Below are positions 27,034 through 34,487 of a DNA stretch of 64,000 bases, piece by piece. The notes under the pieces are model-generated. The model searched no databases. It had not been told where the DNA came from and saw nothing but the letters and a program-made list of their open reading frames with translations. The translations under genes were made by a program, and so were the position numbers. The first letter of the stretch is position 1; every line of letters starts with the position of its first letter. The DNA lies in the NCBI RefSeq assembly GCF_006716745.1, contig NZ_VFPP01000001.1:5839386-5903385 (forward strand), read 5' to 3'. The stretch is from Saccharothrix saharensis. Lineage in GTDB: Bacteria > Actinomycetota > Actinomycetes > Mycobacteriales > Pseudonocardiaceae.

Positions 27034-27483
27034 TCAGCCGTTCTCCTCGATCAGCTCGTCGATCACCGCTGCGTCGAAGACCCAAGCTCGATCCCCGACC
27101 TTCTTCCCGCCCAGCTTCGCGGCTCGTTTGACTACTGCTTGCCTGCTGATGCCAAGTCGTATGGCCACCTCCTCCGTGGACAGCAGGTCCGGGATGTCGT
27201 GTTCGGCCTCTCGGCGTTCGAACTCGGCTTCGGTCATGACGGTGATGGCGACTACGGGCGGCGAGCCGTACCCGGCGCGTTCCACCGCTTCGCCCACGAC
27301 GAGGCCCGCCAAGTGTGCTGCTTGGAGGAAGGTCGCACCAGGGATGGTGAGTTGTGCTCGTAGTCTGTCGTGGGACATACCCCAGGTGCAGTGGTACTCC
27401 TCAAACAGGTCCATAAGCACATCGACTTGGTCGGATGTCGGTTCAGGCGCGTCGAGGTCGATCTTTACGGTGAAGGTGTTCAC
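27034..27483 (-). CDS. HTH partner of a HicA-like protein (candidate antitoxin)
   Basis: Protein of 149 aa. Residues 1-95 form an unrecognised alpha/beta domain (NTFTVKIDLDAPEPTSDQVD, LTIPGATFLQAAHLAGLVVGEAVERAG, VVAITVMTEAEFERRE). Residues 98-149 are an excisionase/MerR-like helix-turn-helix (LLSTEEVAIRLGISRQAVVKR, then VGDRAWVFDAAVIDELIEENG). GTG 27483 follows GGAGGAGG. It lies 86 nt downstream of the HicA-like gene on the same strand, the toxin-first order of hicAB. The N-terminal domain does not show a clear HicB signature, so antitoxin function is inference from context; it could simply be a DNA-binding autoregulator. Confidence 0.65.
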   Translation of the reverse strand: MNTFTVKIDLDAPEPTSDQVDVLMDLFEEYHCTWGMSHDRLRAQLTIPGATFLQAAHLAGLVVGEAVERAGYGSPPVVAITVMTEAEFERREAEHDIPDLLSTEEVAIRLGISRQAVVKRAAKLGGKKVGDRAWVFDAAVIDELIEENG

Positions 27484-27569
27484 CAGCCTCCTCCAAGGTT
27501 GTACGATGAGGGGGGAAGGCCCCGGACCGGCGGCAACCGGTCCAGGGCGACCTGACAAGGTGGAGTCGA

Positions 27570-27818
27570 TCAACGCCGCCACACGAAGCCGGCGTTCCGG
27601 AGCTCGGATATGGCGTTAGCCAGGGACCTGCTGTCGCTCGCGGTCCCGGCGATCGTGGCAGCCCACTGACCGCTGGGCCGGAAGACCATGTAATGCTGCT
27701 TGCTGGTCACCCGGTACGTGAAGCCCTGACGTTCAAGCTCCTCGAGGAGTTTGCGTACCTCTTTGCGCAACCACCCTCCCCATCGTTGGTTGTTGGGATG
27801 CCTCAAACTTAGCTCCAT
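27570..27818 (-). CDS. HicA-like small protein (candidate mRNA-interferase toxin)
   Basis: Protein of 82 aa with a dsRBD-like HicA pattern: KEVRKLLEELERQGFTYRVT, then SKQHYMVFRPSG with His42 in the position of the catalytic HicA His, ATIAGTASDSRSL and the closing helix LANAISELRNAGF. About 15 extra residues precede the usual HicA start. The ATG at 27818 lies inside a perfect 15-bp inverted repeat, so ribosome access may be blocked in the folded message. No Shine-Dalgarno is evident. Together with the HTH protein downstream it resembles a type II toxin-antitoxin unit. Toxicity is not shown by sequence alone. Confidence 0.65.
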   Translation of the reverse strand: MELSLRHPNNQRWGGWLRKEVRKLLEELERQGFTYRVTSKQHYMVFRPSGQWAATIAGTASDSRSLANAISELRNAGFVWRR

Positions 27819-27845
27819 GGGTTGACGAGTGTCAACCCATGGAGC
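27812..27845. promoter_or_regulatory. Perfect 15-bp inverted repeat covering the HicA-like start codon
   Basis: Arms GCTCCATGGGTTGAC (27812-27826) and GTCAACCCATGGAGC (27831-27845) are fully complementary around a 4-nt loop. On the minus strand the ATG start codon lies in the 3' arm, and the 5' arm holds a two-codon open frame (ATG GGT TGA). It may act as an RNA hairpin hiding the start codon, as an operator, or as both. Confidence 0.8.
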
Positions 27846-28139
27846 CGTCGAGGGTCACTCTAAGTTGTCGTACGTCGCCCCGTGGGGCGGTCGTGCTGAT
27901 CTGGCCTGAGACCTGCCCGTGTCCTGCTGGGTGGGATCGTCGGACTGGACTTCGGGGTCTCGTACGATGGCTACAACGTTGACTAAGGTGTAGTCGTCTC
28001 GTTCGCAAATTGCGCAATAATTGAGCATTGCTCATATATTCGACCTTTCGTTAGCCCACCCGTGTGACGCTAGCTGCGAGTCTGAGTGTCTGTCGGTGCC
28101 CTGCGGTAACCTTTGGTTTGACAATCGACCGGGGGAGTC
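27846..28139. other. Divergent, AT-richer intergenic region without a gene
   Basis: No convincing coding frame was found on either strand. It must hold the promoters of the HicA-like gene (leftward) and the metallopeptidase gene (rightward), and it contains two short palindromes at 28009-28034. Base composition is clearly more AT-rich than the flanks. Confidence 0.6.
28009..28034. promoter_or_regulatory. Two adjacent palindromes, candidate operators of the metallopeptidase gene
   Basis: ATTGCGCAAT (28009-28018) is a perfect 10-bp palindrome. TGAGCATTGCTCA (28022-28034) is a perfect 6-bp inverted repeat around one base. They lie about 110 bp before the XRE-ImmA/IrrE start. Confidence 0.45.
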
Positions 28140-29342
28140 GTGACAGGAATGGGCGAAATGCCGTTACGGGGTGAGCGTCTGTTAGTTGCATTAAATGGTA
28201 GTCCGCTCACGTTGGATCAGATATATCGCAGCCTCGGTTTGGGTGTCGGCCAGGGTTGGCTAGCTGATGTGATCGAAGGTCGGAGGGCGGCTGAGAAGAT
28301 CGAACTGGCGCGACTGGCAGTGCACGCGCAGGTGCCGTTGACCGTTCTCACCGGTGCGGCACCGCCCGATCGAAACCTGGCCGTCGCACTTCGCGCGGGC
28401 CTGGTCCAACCGGCGGCTCCGGTCAAGCCCGCAGTCTGGCGTGCCCAAAAACTGATCGAACATCTGCGGTTGTTGACCTCGTGGTATCCGTCCGATGCCG
28501 CTCCGCGCTTCGAGCGCGGCCAAACAGCACTTCGCGCTCAGGTCAAGGATAGGCATCTGAGGAAAGCGGCCCGGCTAACTGCCGAGGCGATGCGAGCCAT
28601 CCTTCGCATTGATGACGATGCGCCGGTGGACGACCTAACGGCGCTGATCGAGTCCCTGGGTGTTCCGGTCTTCGTCGTAGATCTGCCCGATCACGTCCAC
28701 GGCATGACGGTCCATGACGTCGCCGGTAGCGGCGATGCCATCGGATCAGGGTGGTGTGGCGTCGTACTCGTGAACAGCAGGGACTGGTGGACCCGGCAGC
28801 GATACACGCTTGCTCATGAGCTTGCGCACGTAATCTTCAGGGATGAGCAGCCAATTATCGTGGACGAGGTTGACGGTGTCAACGGCAGGTCGGAGCCGGA
28901 AATTCGGGCCGAGTACTTCGCGCGCTACTTCCTTGCGCCTGACGTGGCCATCCAGCGATTCTGGCAGGCTAACCGACACCTGAGTGAAGAGATCGCACTG
29001 GCCAAGTTGATGATCCACTTCGGTATCAGTAGGACCGCAGCGCAACGCGCCGTCTCCGAGGTAATGGAGATTGACCGAGGGCGACTCGCGCAGGGTCTAG
29101 GTGCCACGGAACTTGTACGAGATCTCATGGCGTCGGCTGGTATGGCCCCGGCTTGGGACGATGCCTGTGCGCATCAGCACGAAGAGGGAGCGTCTCCCTG
29201 GATGCTGTCACTTGCCTTGGACGCGTACCGGCACGGATTGGTGTCCGGTTCTGTGGTGGCGGATGTCCTAGGCCGGCGCGACGTCCATGAAGTCGAACGG
29301 GAACTCGATGCGCAAGGTTGGATGCCCGACCTCGTCCGTTAA
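28140..29342 (+). CDS. XRE-type HTH plus ImmA/IrrE zinc metallopeptidase
   Basis: Protein of 400 aa. The N-terminal HTH (about 12-70) resembles XRE: LTLDQIYRSLGLGVGQGWLADVIEGRR. The ImmA/IrrE peptidase domain (about 140-275) has the zinc motif YTLAHELAHVIF (His226, Glu227, His230) and the downstream ligand Glu258 in AEYFARYFLAP. About 120 C-terminal residues are unassigned. Such proteins cleave repressors to switch on stress or phage genes. Start GTG 28140 follows GGGGGAG. Three TTA leucine codons occur at residues 9, 15 and 18, rare in such genomes. Its TAA overlaps the stop of the convergent PIN gene in the shared sequence TTAA. Confidence 0.88.
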   Translation: MTGMGEMPLRGERLLVALNGSPLTLDQIYRSLGLGVGQGWLADVIEGRRAAEKIELARLAVHAQVPLTVLTGAAPPDRNLAVALRAGLVQPAAPVKPAVWRAQKLIEHLRLLTSWYPSDAAPRFERGQTALRAQVKDRHLRKAARLTAEAMRAILRIDDDAPVDDLTALIESLGVPVFVVDLPDHVHGMTVHDVAGSGDAIGSGWCGVVLVNSRDWWTRQRYTLAHELAHVIFRDEQPIIVDEVDGVNGRSEPEIRAEYFARYFLAPDVAIQRFWQANRHLSEEIALAKLMIHFGISRTAAQRAVSEVMEIDRGRLAQGLGATELVRDLMASAGMAPAWDDACAHQHEEGASPWMLSLALDAYRHGLVSGSVVADVLGRRDVHEVERELDAQGWMPDLVR

Positions 29343-30145
29343 AGTTTCGACGAAAGCAGTGTAGCGCGCTTGTCGCAAGTGATGCAGGCGCCGTCCGTGT
29401 CGCCGCAAGTGAACTCTTCCACAGAATTCGGCGTCACCGCGCTTGGTACTGCGGTAATCTTGTTGGCACTGCCAAAGGTGCGCCACGCCTTTTCGGAAGT
29501 GATGCGGCGGTTGCAGACGAGTTCAACGAGCGCGTGACCGAAATGACGAGAGTCGACTCCTTGGGTTTTGGCTGCGACGCTTGCGTCGCCGTCATTGGTC
29601 AACAGCACGACCTTGTTGCCGCTGTTCCTCTCACGGACAGAACATACTATGGCGGATGCCTCGCCGACGTGCTTTTCGGCAGATGTTGATCGCTCGTTGT
29701 TCTTATTTCTGCGTTGTTCCAGTTCACGCAGGTGGAGCACGATCCGATCGAACAGTACTTCGTCCTCATCGTCCTGCAATGTCACATCGACCTGGACGTC
29801 AGCAGTGGCGATGAGTCGCCGCAGAGTGTCTGTAGCGGCATTTTTAACGAGTTGTTTAGTGTAGTCGCCATTGCTGGCGGTCCTGTCTCTCACTTCTTGC
29901 ACGATCAGGTCGGTCGTATGCATTCGCTCTGCGTAGTGAGTTTTGAAGTGGTGGCAGATCGTCTCGTCACGTGCAACGGCGTACAGCACGCCGGTATCGA
30001 AGTGGTAGGTGGCATCAGGCAGACCTCTGTTTGGTAAGTGCTCACTGAATCCGGGCCTAGGTCGAACCTGGGCAGACACGGGAGGGACAGTGCTGCGACG
30101 GGGAATCGAAACCGGCTTGGGGCGCTGAGGTTCGCGCTGATCCAT
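29339..30145 (-). CDS. PIN-domain nuclease-like protein with C-terminal Cys cluster
   Basis: Protein of 268 aa. After a basic, proline-rich N-terminus (1-45) comes a PIN-like domain: strand YHFDTGVLYAV with Asp50, LIVQEVRDR with Glu84, KHVGEASAIVCSV with Glu162, and VVLLTNDGDASV with Asp185/Asp187. These are the four acidic positions of PIN RNases. A helical insertion (about 95-155) is longer than in VapC toxins. The C-terminus has Cys247, Cys254 and Cys257, a possible metal site. ATG 30145 follows AGGAG. It lies 64 nt after the RecB-like gene, probably one transcript. No VapB-like antitoxin is adjacent, so an effector nuclease of a larger system is possible. Confidence 0.75.
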   Translation of the reverse strand: MDQREPQRPKPVSIPRRSTVPPVSAQVRPRPGFSEHLPNRGLPDATYHFDTGVLYAVARDETICHHFKTHYAERMHTTDLIVQEVRDRTASNGDYTKQLVKNAATDTLRRLIATADVQVDVTLQDDEDEVLFDRIVLHLRELEQRRNKNNERSTSAEKHVGEASAIVCSVRERNSGNKVVLLTNDGDASVAAKTQGVDSRHFGHALVELVCNRRITSEKAWRTFGSANKITAVPSAVTPNSVEEFTCGDTDGACITCDKRATLLSSKL

Positions 30146-30209
30146 GAAAAGACTCCTGTCGACTGAGGTGTTTCGGGGTCGTAGTAGTGTGTTAGCGATC
30201 GACGGTCGA

Positions 30210-31784
30210 TCAACGATCGATATCGTCGTGGGTTTTTCCGTCCGGGCACCACCGCCGTACCGGACACCAGCCACACTGAGGACTAGGAGCAGTGCGCCAG
30301 TCCGTGTCGTTCGACCATGTGCGTCCGAGGTTTCGTATCCGCGCTTTGGCCATCGCCATGAGTGCTGAATCGTCCGTCCGGTACTTGAACGTCTTCGCAC
30401 CGGTTGGCGTGAGCACCTCCAGGTTGACCTGACCCAAGTCGGCTGAATAGTGGGCGATGAGGCCGGCATCCAGTATGACCAGGTCAAAGGCAACAGCGAG
30501 GTGTTGGCCTCGGGCTTCATCGGCATCGGCGGGAAGCGGCCGTTGGCTGGTCTTCGTCTCGTGCAAGATCAATTTGCCGTCATCGAGCAGCATCATGTTC
30601 GGTCTCGCGATGAGCACGACATCGGTAACCGAGTCGTATCCGTGCGCGTCGCGTCCGACCGAGATGACGTCCGAAATGCGGTTCGGCAGTGGGCATGCGG
30701 CGATGTGTTGCTGTAGGTAAGGGAACGCCAGCCGGTAGGCGTCGCGGTCGATAAATCCTTCTGCCAGGCCCAAATGGTCCGCATCAGGTGAAGGGATGTC
30801 GGCAGAGGTACACTTCAACATCCTATTGTGGGCGATGCGGAGCCAGGATTGGACCGCCAGGCCGCGGAGCTTGGCTTCTCCGTGTTCCGGTTCGACTGGC
30901 AGGTTCTCCGACTCCAGGTGCCACCGCGCCGGGCAATCCTCGTACCGCGCCAGGTCGTTCGCGGAAACTGAGCGAGTGTGCGGTCCAGGGCCCGACTGCT
31001 GCATTGCGCTGTCGAGCTTGATCAAAGCGGTGCAGGACGAGACGATCTTGCACCGTGCACAGGTCGGGCCAGGACGCACGGTCGTCCCGGTCACGGCTTT
31101 ATTGGCGGCGGCCTTGCCGCGCTGATCGAATCGTTCTTTGGCTGTTTGCGGCGTTTCGTCGGCGATGATCACGTAGCTGCTACCGTCGAGCAGCCCGACT
31201 TCAACGACGTTGACACCGTTGACTTCCTGATGTCCGGTTGCGTCGGCCGCGACACGCGCGGCTATGTCGGACCATGACGATGCCCCGTCGCGAGCGCGCC
31301 CATACCGAAGGCGTCGGATCTCGCGAATGCCCGTTCCAGATTCGTACAGAGGGCCCCATGCGGCCAACTGCAGTGTGTCTTCCTCAGAATGAGGAATTGT
31401 GGTCCAGTTGCCGATGAAACGTAACTCGCCGGTTACTTCTTCTCTCGACTCGTGGAACTCGAAGTATTGCTCAAGGCCATTGGATGCGAAAGCGGCGACT
31501 CCGGGGTGCAGCGCGTCGAACCAGTGCTTGGCCGCTTGGATGGCGTCGTCCAGGCTGGCGCCTCTCTCCTCACGCCTGTGCACTTCGCTTATGGCGTCAG
31601 CTATGGCGAGAAGTGCGCTCTTGGGTTGGCGGACCCCAGGTCGATTAGAGCGTGGTTGAACGTTGGGTCGGACCTTCCACTGGAGGTAGATGCCGCAGGA
31701 ATGTGAGCTTTCCTCTGCATCGGAGGAGGTGACGCGAATCAGCTTCTGGCCACTCCTTGGAGTGACTAACGGAGCGTGCGCCAT
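30210..31784 (-). CDS. Tandem Fe-S RecB/Cas4-like PD-(D/E)XK protein, first domain degenerate
   Basis: Protein of 524 aa containing two RecB/Cas4-like halves. C-terminal half: YEDCPARW with Cys284, His319, VTDVVLI with Asp388, LILHETKTS with Glu409-x-Lys411, Gln427, and CGWCPVRRWC with Cys504, Cys507 and Cys513. This is a full PD-(D/E)XK site plus the C-CxxC-C iron-sulfur staple of AddB/Cas4/Dna2 nucleases. N-terminal half: SHSCGIY with Cys30 and TCARCKIVSSC with Cys242, Cys245 and Cys251 repeat the staple, but the aligned E-x-K position reads Asn126-Trp-Thr128, so it looks catalytically dead. ATG 31784 follows GAGGGGG; TTG 31787 is an alternative. No helicase is adjacent. Confidence 0.78.
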   Translation of the reverse strand: MAHAPLVTPRSGQKLIRVTSSDAEESSHSCGIYLQWKVRPNVQPRSNRPGVRQPKSALLAIADAISEVHRREERGASLDDAIQAAKHWFDALHPGVAAFASNGLEQYFEFHESREEVTGELRFIGNWTTIPHSEEDTLQLAAWGPLYESGTGIREIRRLRYGRARDGASSWSDIAARVAADATGHQEVNGVNVVEVGLLDGSSYVIIADETPQTAKERFDQRGKAAANKAVTGTTVRPGPTCARCKIVSSCTALIKLDSAMQQSGPGPHTRSVSANDLARYEDCPARWHLESENLPVEPEHGEAKLRGLAVQSWLRIAHNRMLKCTSADIPSPDADHLGLAEGFIDRDAYRLAFPYLQQHIAACPLPNRISDVISVGRDAHGYDSVTDVVLIARPNMMLLDDGKLILHETKTSQRPLPADADEARGQHLAVAFDLVILDAGLIAHYSADLGQVNLEVLTPTGAKTFKYRTDDSALMAMAKARIRNLGRTWSNDTDWRTAPSPQCGWCPVRRWCPDGKTHDDIDR

Positions 31785-31796
31785 CAAACCCCCTCA

Positions 31797-31838
31797 TCGT
31801 GTGACGCAGAGTGCCAATCTAGGGCATGCGTGACACGA
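31797..31838. promoter_or_regulatory. Inverted repeat flanking a possible -10 before the RecB-like gene
   Basis: TCGTGTGACGC (31797-31807) and GCGTGACACGA (31828-31838) are complementary but for one pair. Between them, on the minus strand, lies TAGATT, a possible -10. It is a likely operator for the nuclease-PIN transcript. Confidence 0.45.
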
Positions 31839-32016
31839 AGGAGGGTTTGGCTTCGTTAGAGCGCTTGGTGATCACACGAATGTCGTAACCTTCTGGTTCA
31901 CGATGTCGTGACGTCCGCATTTATCGGGATGGTGCCCTTCGAACCCCTGTTCGATCTTGTCTGTATGTATGAGCGTTGGAGCTCGTATAGGCGAGGGCGA
32001 TCAGCTGGCGTCCGGG

Positions 32017-33669
32017 TCAGGCGGTGGCCTCGGCCGCCGCTCGGCCCGCCACCCGGCCGGAGAACAGGCACCCGCCAAGGAACGTGCCCTCCAGCGCGCG
32101 GTAGCCGTGGACGCCGCCGCCGCCGAAACCGGACGCCTCACCGGCCGCGTACACGCCGTCCAACGGAGTGCCGTCACCCTTCAGCACGCGGGCGGACAGG
32201 TCGGTGTGCAGGCCGCCCAACGTCTTGCGGGTCAGCACGGACAGGCGCACGGCGATCAGCGGCCCGGCCTTCGGGTCCAGCAACGGGTGCGGCTCGACCA
32301 CGCGGATCAGCTTGTCGGTGATGAACTTGCGCGCCTCGCGCATGGCGTTGATCTGCATGTCCTTGCCCAGCCCCGACACCACCTGCCGGTCGCGCTCGAC
32401 GATCGTGCGCCGCAACGCCGCCGCGTCGATCAACGACGTGCCGGTGAGCTGGTTCATCCCGGCCGCCAGCTCCTCCGGCGTGCGGCCGAAGATGAACTCC
32501 TCGGACCGCTTGGCGAACTCCTCGACCGGCGCGACCGCGCCCGGCATCGCCCGCTTCAGCACGGCCCGCACGTCCTTGCCGGTCAGGTCGGGGTTCTGCT
32601 CCGACCCGGACAGCGCGAACTCCTTGCCGATGATCCTGGAGTTCAGCACGAACCACGAGTAGCCGTGCCCGGTCTTCACGATGTGCTCCAACGCGCCCAG
32701 CGCGTCGAACCCGGGGAACAGCGGGATCGGCAGCCGCGAGCCGGTCGCGTCCAGCCACAGCGACGACGGACCGGGCAGGATGCGGATGCCGTGCCTGCTC
32801 CACACCGGGGCGTAGTTGGCGATGCCCTCGGGGTAGTGCCACATCCGGTCCTCGTTGATGATCTCGCCGCCGGTGTCCTGCACGACCTTGAGCATCTCGC
32901 CGTCCACGTGGTCGGGCACGCCCGACAGCATGTGCTCGGGCGGCGTGCCCAGGCGGGCCGGCCAGTTGCGGCGCACCATCCCGTGGTTGGCCCCGATGCC
33001 GCCGGAGGTGACGACGACGGCCTGCGCGCGCAGCTCGAACCCGCCGGACACCGCCCGCGAGCTCGGCTCGCCCCGGCCTGCCGCGCTGACCTCCAGCACC
33101 TCGCCGCGCACGCCGTCGACCACGCCGCCGGTGGTGGTCAGCCCGGTCACCCGGTGCCGGAACTTGAGCTGCACGAGCCCGCGCGCCACGCCCTCGCGCA
33201 CCCGCCGCTCGAACGGCGCGACGATGCCCGGCCCGGTGCCCCAGGTGACGTGGAAGCGCGGCACGGAGTTGCCGTGGCCGTCGGCGAGGTACCCGCCGCG
33301 CTCGGCCCACTGCACGAGCGGGAACCAGCGCACGCCCATCGCGTGCAGCCACGACCGCTTCTCGCCGGCCGCGAAGTGCACGTACGCCTCGGCCCACCGA
33401 CGCGGCCAGTGGTCGGCGTCCCGGTCGAACGCGGCCGAGCCCAGCCAGTCCTGCAGGGCCAGCTCCGCCGAGTCCTTGACCTTCAGCCGCCGCTGCTCCG
33501 GGCTGTCGACCAGGAACAACCCGCCGAACGACCAGAACGCCTGACCGCCGAGGGAGGCCTCCGGCTCCTGGTCGAGGAGGATGACCTTGCGCCCGGCGTC
33601 GACCAGTTCGGCGGTGGCGACCAGGCCCGCCAGGCCGGCACCGACGACGATGACATCCGCATCTGCCAT
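32017..33669 (-). CDS. FAD-binding dehydrogenase, ketosteroid-dehydrogenase/fumarate-reductase-like
   Basis: Flavoprotein of 550 aa. The N-terminal dinucleotide fold is DVIVVGAGLAGLVATAELVDAGRKVILLD, followed by LGGQAFWSFGGL. The C-terminal FAD block is GVYAAGEASGFGGGGVHGYRALEGTFLGGCLFSGRVAG. This pattern is that of the actinobacterial 'putative FAD-binding dehydrogenase' group related to 3-ketosteroid delta-1-dehydrogenase; the tyrosines of true KstD active sites could not be assigned, so the substrate is open. It begins normal high-GC sequence again after the island and is divergent from the cupin gene. Confidence 0.85.
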   Translation of the reverse strand: MADADVIVVGAGLAGLVATAELVDAGRKVILLDQEPEASLGGQAFWSFGGLFLVDSPEQRRLKVKDSAELALQDWLGSAAFDRDADHWPRRWAEAYVHFAAGEKRSWLHAMGVRWFPLVQWAERGGYLADGHGNSVPRFHVTWGTGPGIVAPFERRVREGVARGLVQLKFRHRVTGLTTTGGVVDGVRGEVLEVSAAGRGEPSSRAVSGGFELRAQAVVVTSGGIGANHGMVRRNWPARLGTPPEHMLSGVPDHVDGEMLKVVQDTGGEIINEDRMWHYPEGIANYAPVWSRHGIRILPGPSSLWLDATGSRLPIPLFPGFDALGALEHIVKTGHGYSWFVLNSRIIGKEFALSGSEQNPDLTGKDVRAVLKRAMPGAVAPVEEFAKRSEEFIFGRTPEELAAGMNQLTGTSLIDAAALRRTIVERDRQVVSGLGKDMQINAMREARKFITDKLIRVVEPHPLLDPKAGPLIAVRLSVLTRKTLGGLHTDLSARVLKGDGTPLDGVYAAGEASGFGGGGVHGYRALEGTFLGGCLFSGRVAGRAAAEATA

Positions 33670-33704
33670 CGGGCGAGTCTAGATCGAACTCCGGCGGCGG
33701 ACGA

Positions 33705-33720
33705 GAGTTGAAGAAAACTC
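33705..33720. promoter_or_regulatory. Small palindrome in the FAD-dehydrogenase/cupin divergent gap
   Basis: GAGTT-N6-AACTC (33705-33720) lies 36 bp from the dehydrogenase start and 23 bp before the cupin start; candidate shared operator. Confidence 0.3.
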
Positions 33721-33742
33721 ACTTTAGGGGAGTTGGTGCGCG

Positions 33743-34216
33743 GTGTCGTACACGGGGGACGGCGGCGAGGTCGGCGGGGTGTGGCGGCCGGTGGCCGAGG
33801 TGGAGACCATCGAGCGGCCGGTGGTGCGCAACCGGCTGGTCGCGCCCGGCGACGTCACGCGCGGGCGGTTCGGGCTGTTCGACTGGCGGATGGGGCCGCA
33901 CGCGGGCGGGCCGAAGCCGCACTTCCACCGGACCTTCTCCGAGTCGTTCTACGTCATCTCCGGAGCGGTTCGGCTCTACGACGGTGACAAGTGGGTAACG
34001 GGCACGCCGGGTGATTTCCTGTACGTCCCGGAAGGCGGTGTGCACGCTTTCCGGAACGACGCCGACGAACCCGCCTCGATGTTGATCCTGTTCGCCCCCG
34101 CCCCGCCGCGGGAGAAGTTCTTCCGGGAACTGGCCGAGATCGCGGATTCAGGGCGGGAGCTCAGCCCGCAGGAGTGGGCCGAGTTCTACGCCCGACACGA
34201 CCAGTACCACGTCTGA
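33743..34216 (+). CDS. Cupin-domain protein
   Basis: Single-cupin protein of 157 aa. The cupin metal-binding motifs are visible: GPKPHFHRTFSESFYVISG (His, His, Glu) and PGDFLYVPEGGVHAFRN (second motif with His). It is a small beta-barrel, probably a dioxygenase or sugar-isomerase-like enzyme or a ligand-binding protein; the reaction cannot be read. GTG 33743 follows AGGGGAG at 33725. A hairpin follows the stop. Confidence 0.83.
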   Translation: MSYTGDGGEVGGVWRPVAEVETIERPVVRNRLVAPGDVTRGRFGLFDWRMGPHAGGPKPHFHRTFSESFYVISGAVRLYDGDKWVTGTPGDFLYVPEGGVHAFRNDADEPASMLILFAPAPPREKFFRELAEIADSGRELSPQEWAEFYARHDQYHV

Positions 34217-34241
34217 GCTGCGGTTATCGCCGACGGAAAGG

Positions 34242-34279
34242 CCGCCGGCCGCGCGGTGGGGGAACCGTTCGGCCGGCGG
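34242..34279. terminator. Hairpin after the cupin gene
   Basis: CCGCCGGCCG (34242-34251) and CGGCCGGCGG (34270-34279), perfect 10-bp arms, 18-nt loop. The rest of the gap to 34487 holds nothing I recognise. Confidence 0.55.
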
Positions 34280-34487
34280 TGGTCGGGCGTGCGTGGGCGC
34301 ACCTGCAACGTCTCGGGGAGAGGTGCCGCGCGGGCCTGGGGGAGGTGCCCCGCGGGCCTGACGTCCGGTGCGGCGTCCACGTGCCGACCAGCAGTAGAAC
34401 GGGTGGTGACCGGCGGGTGTTCCCCCGGGTGCGGCAGGGTGTCGCGAGTCACGCTCCGTGGTCGGCGGCCCGTGCCGCGAGCGCGGA

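Noticed and set aside
30210..31784. Cas4 of a CRISPR system
   Set aside because: The Cas4-like fold and cysteines are present, but there is no CRISPR array and no other cas gene in the window, and the tandem layout is unlike Cas4.
27000..32000. Prophage or integrative element
   Set aside because: No integrase, structural phage gene, tRNA target or flanking direct repeat could be seen, so I call it only an AT-richer island.
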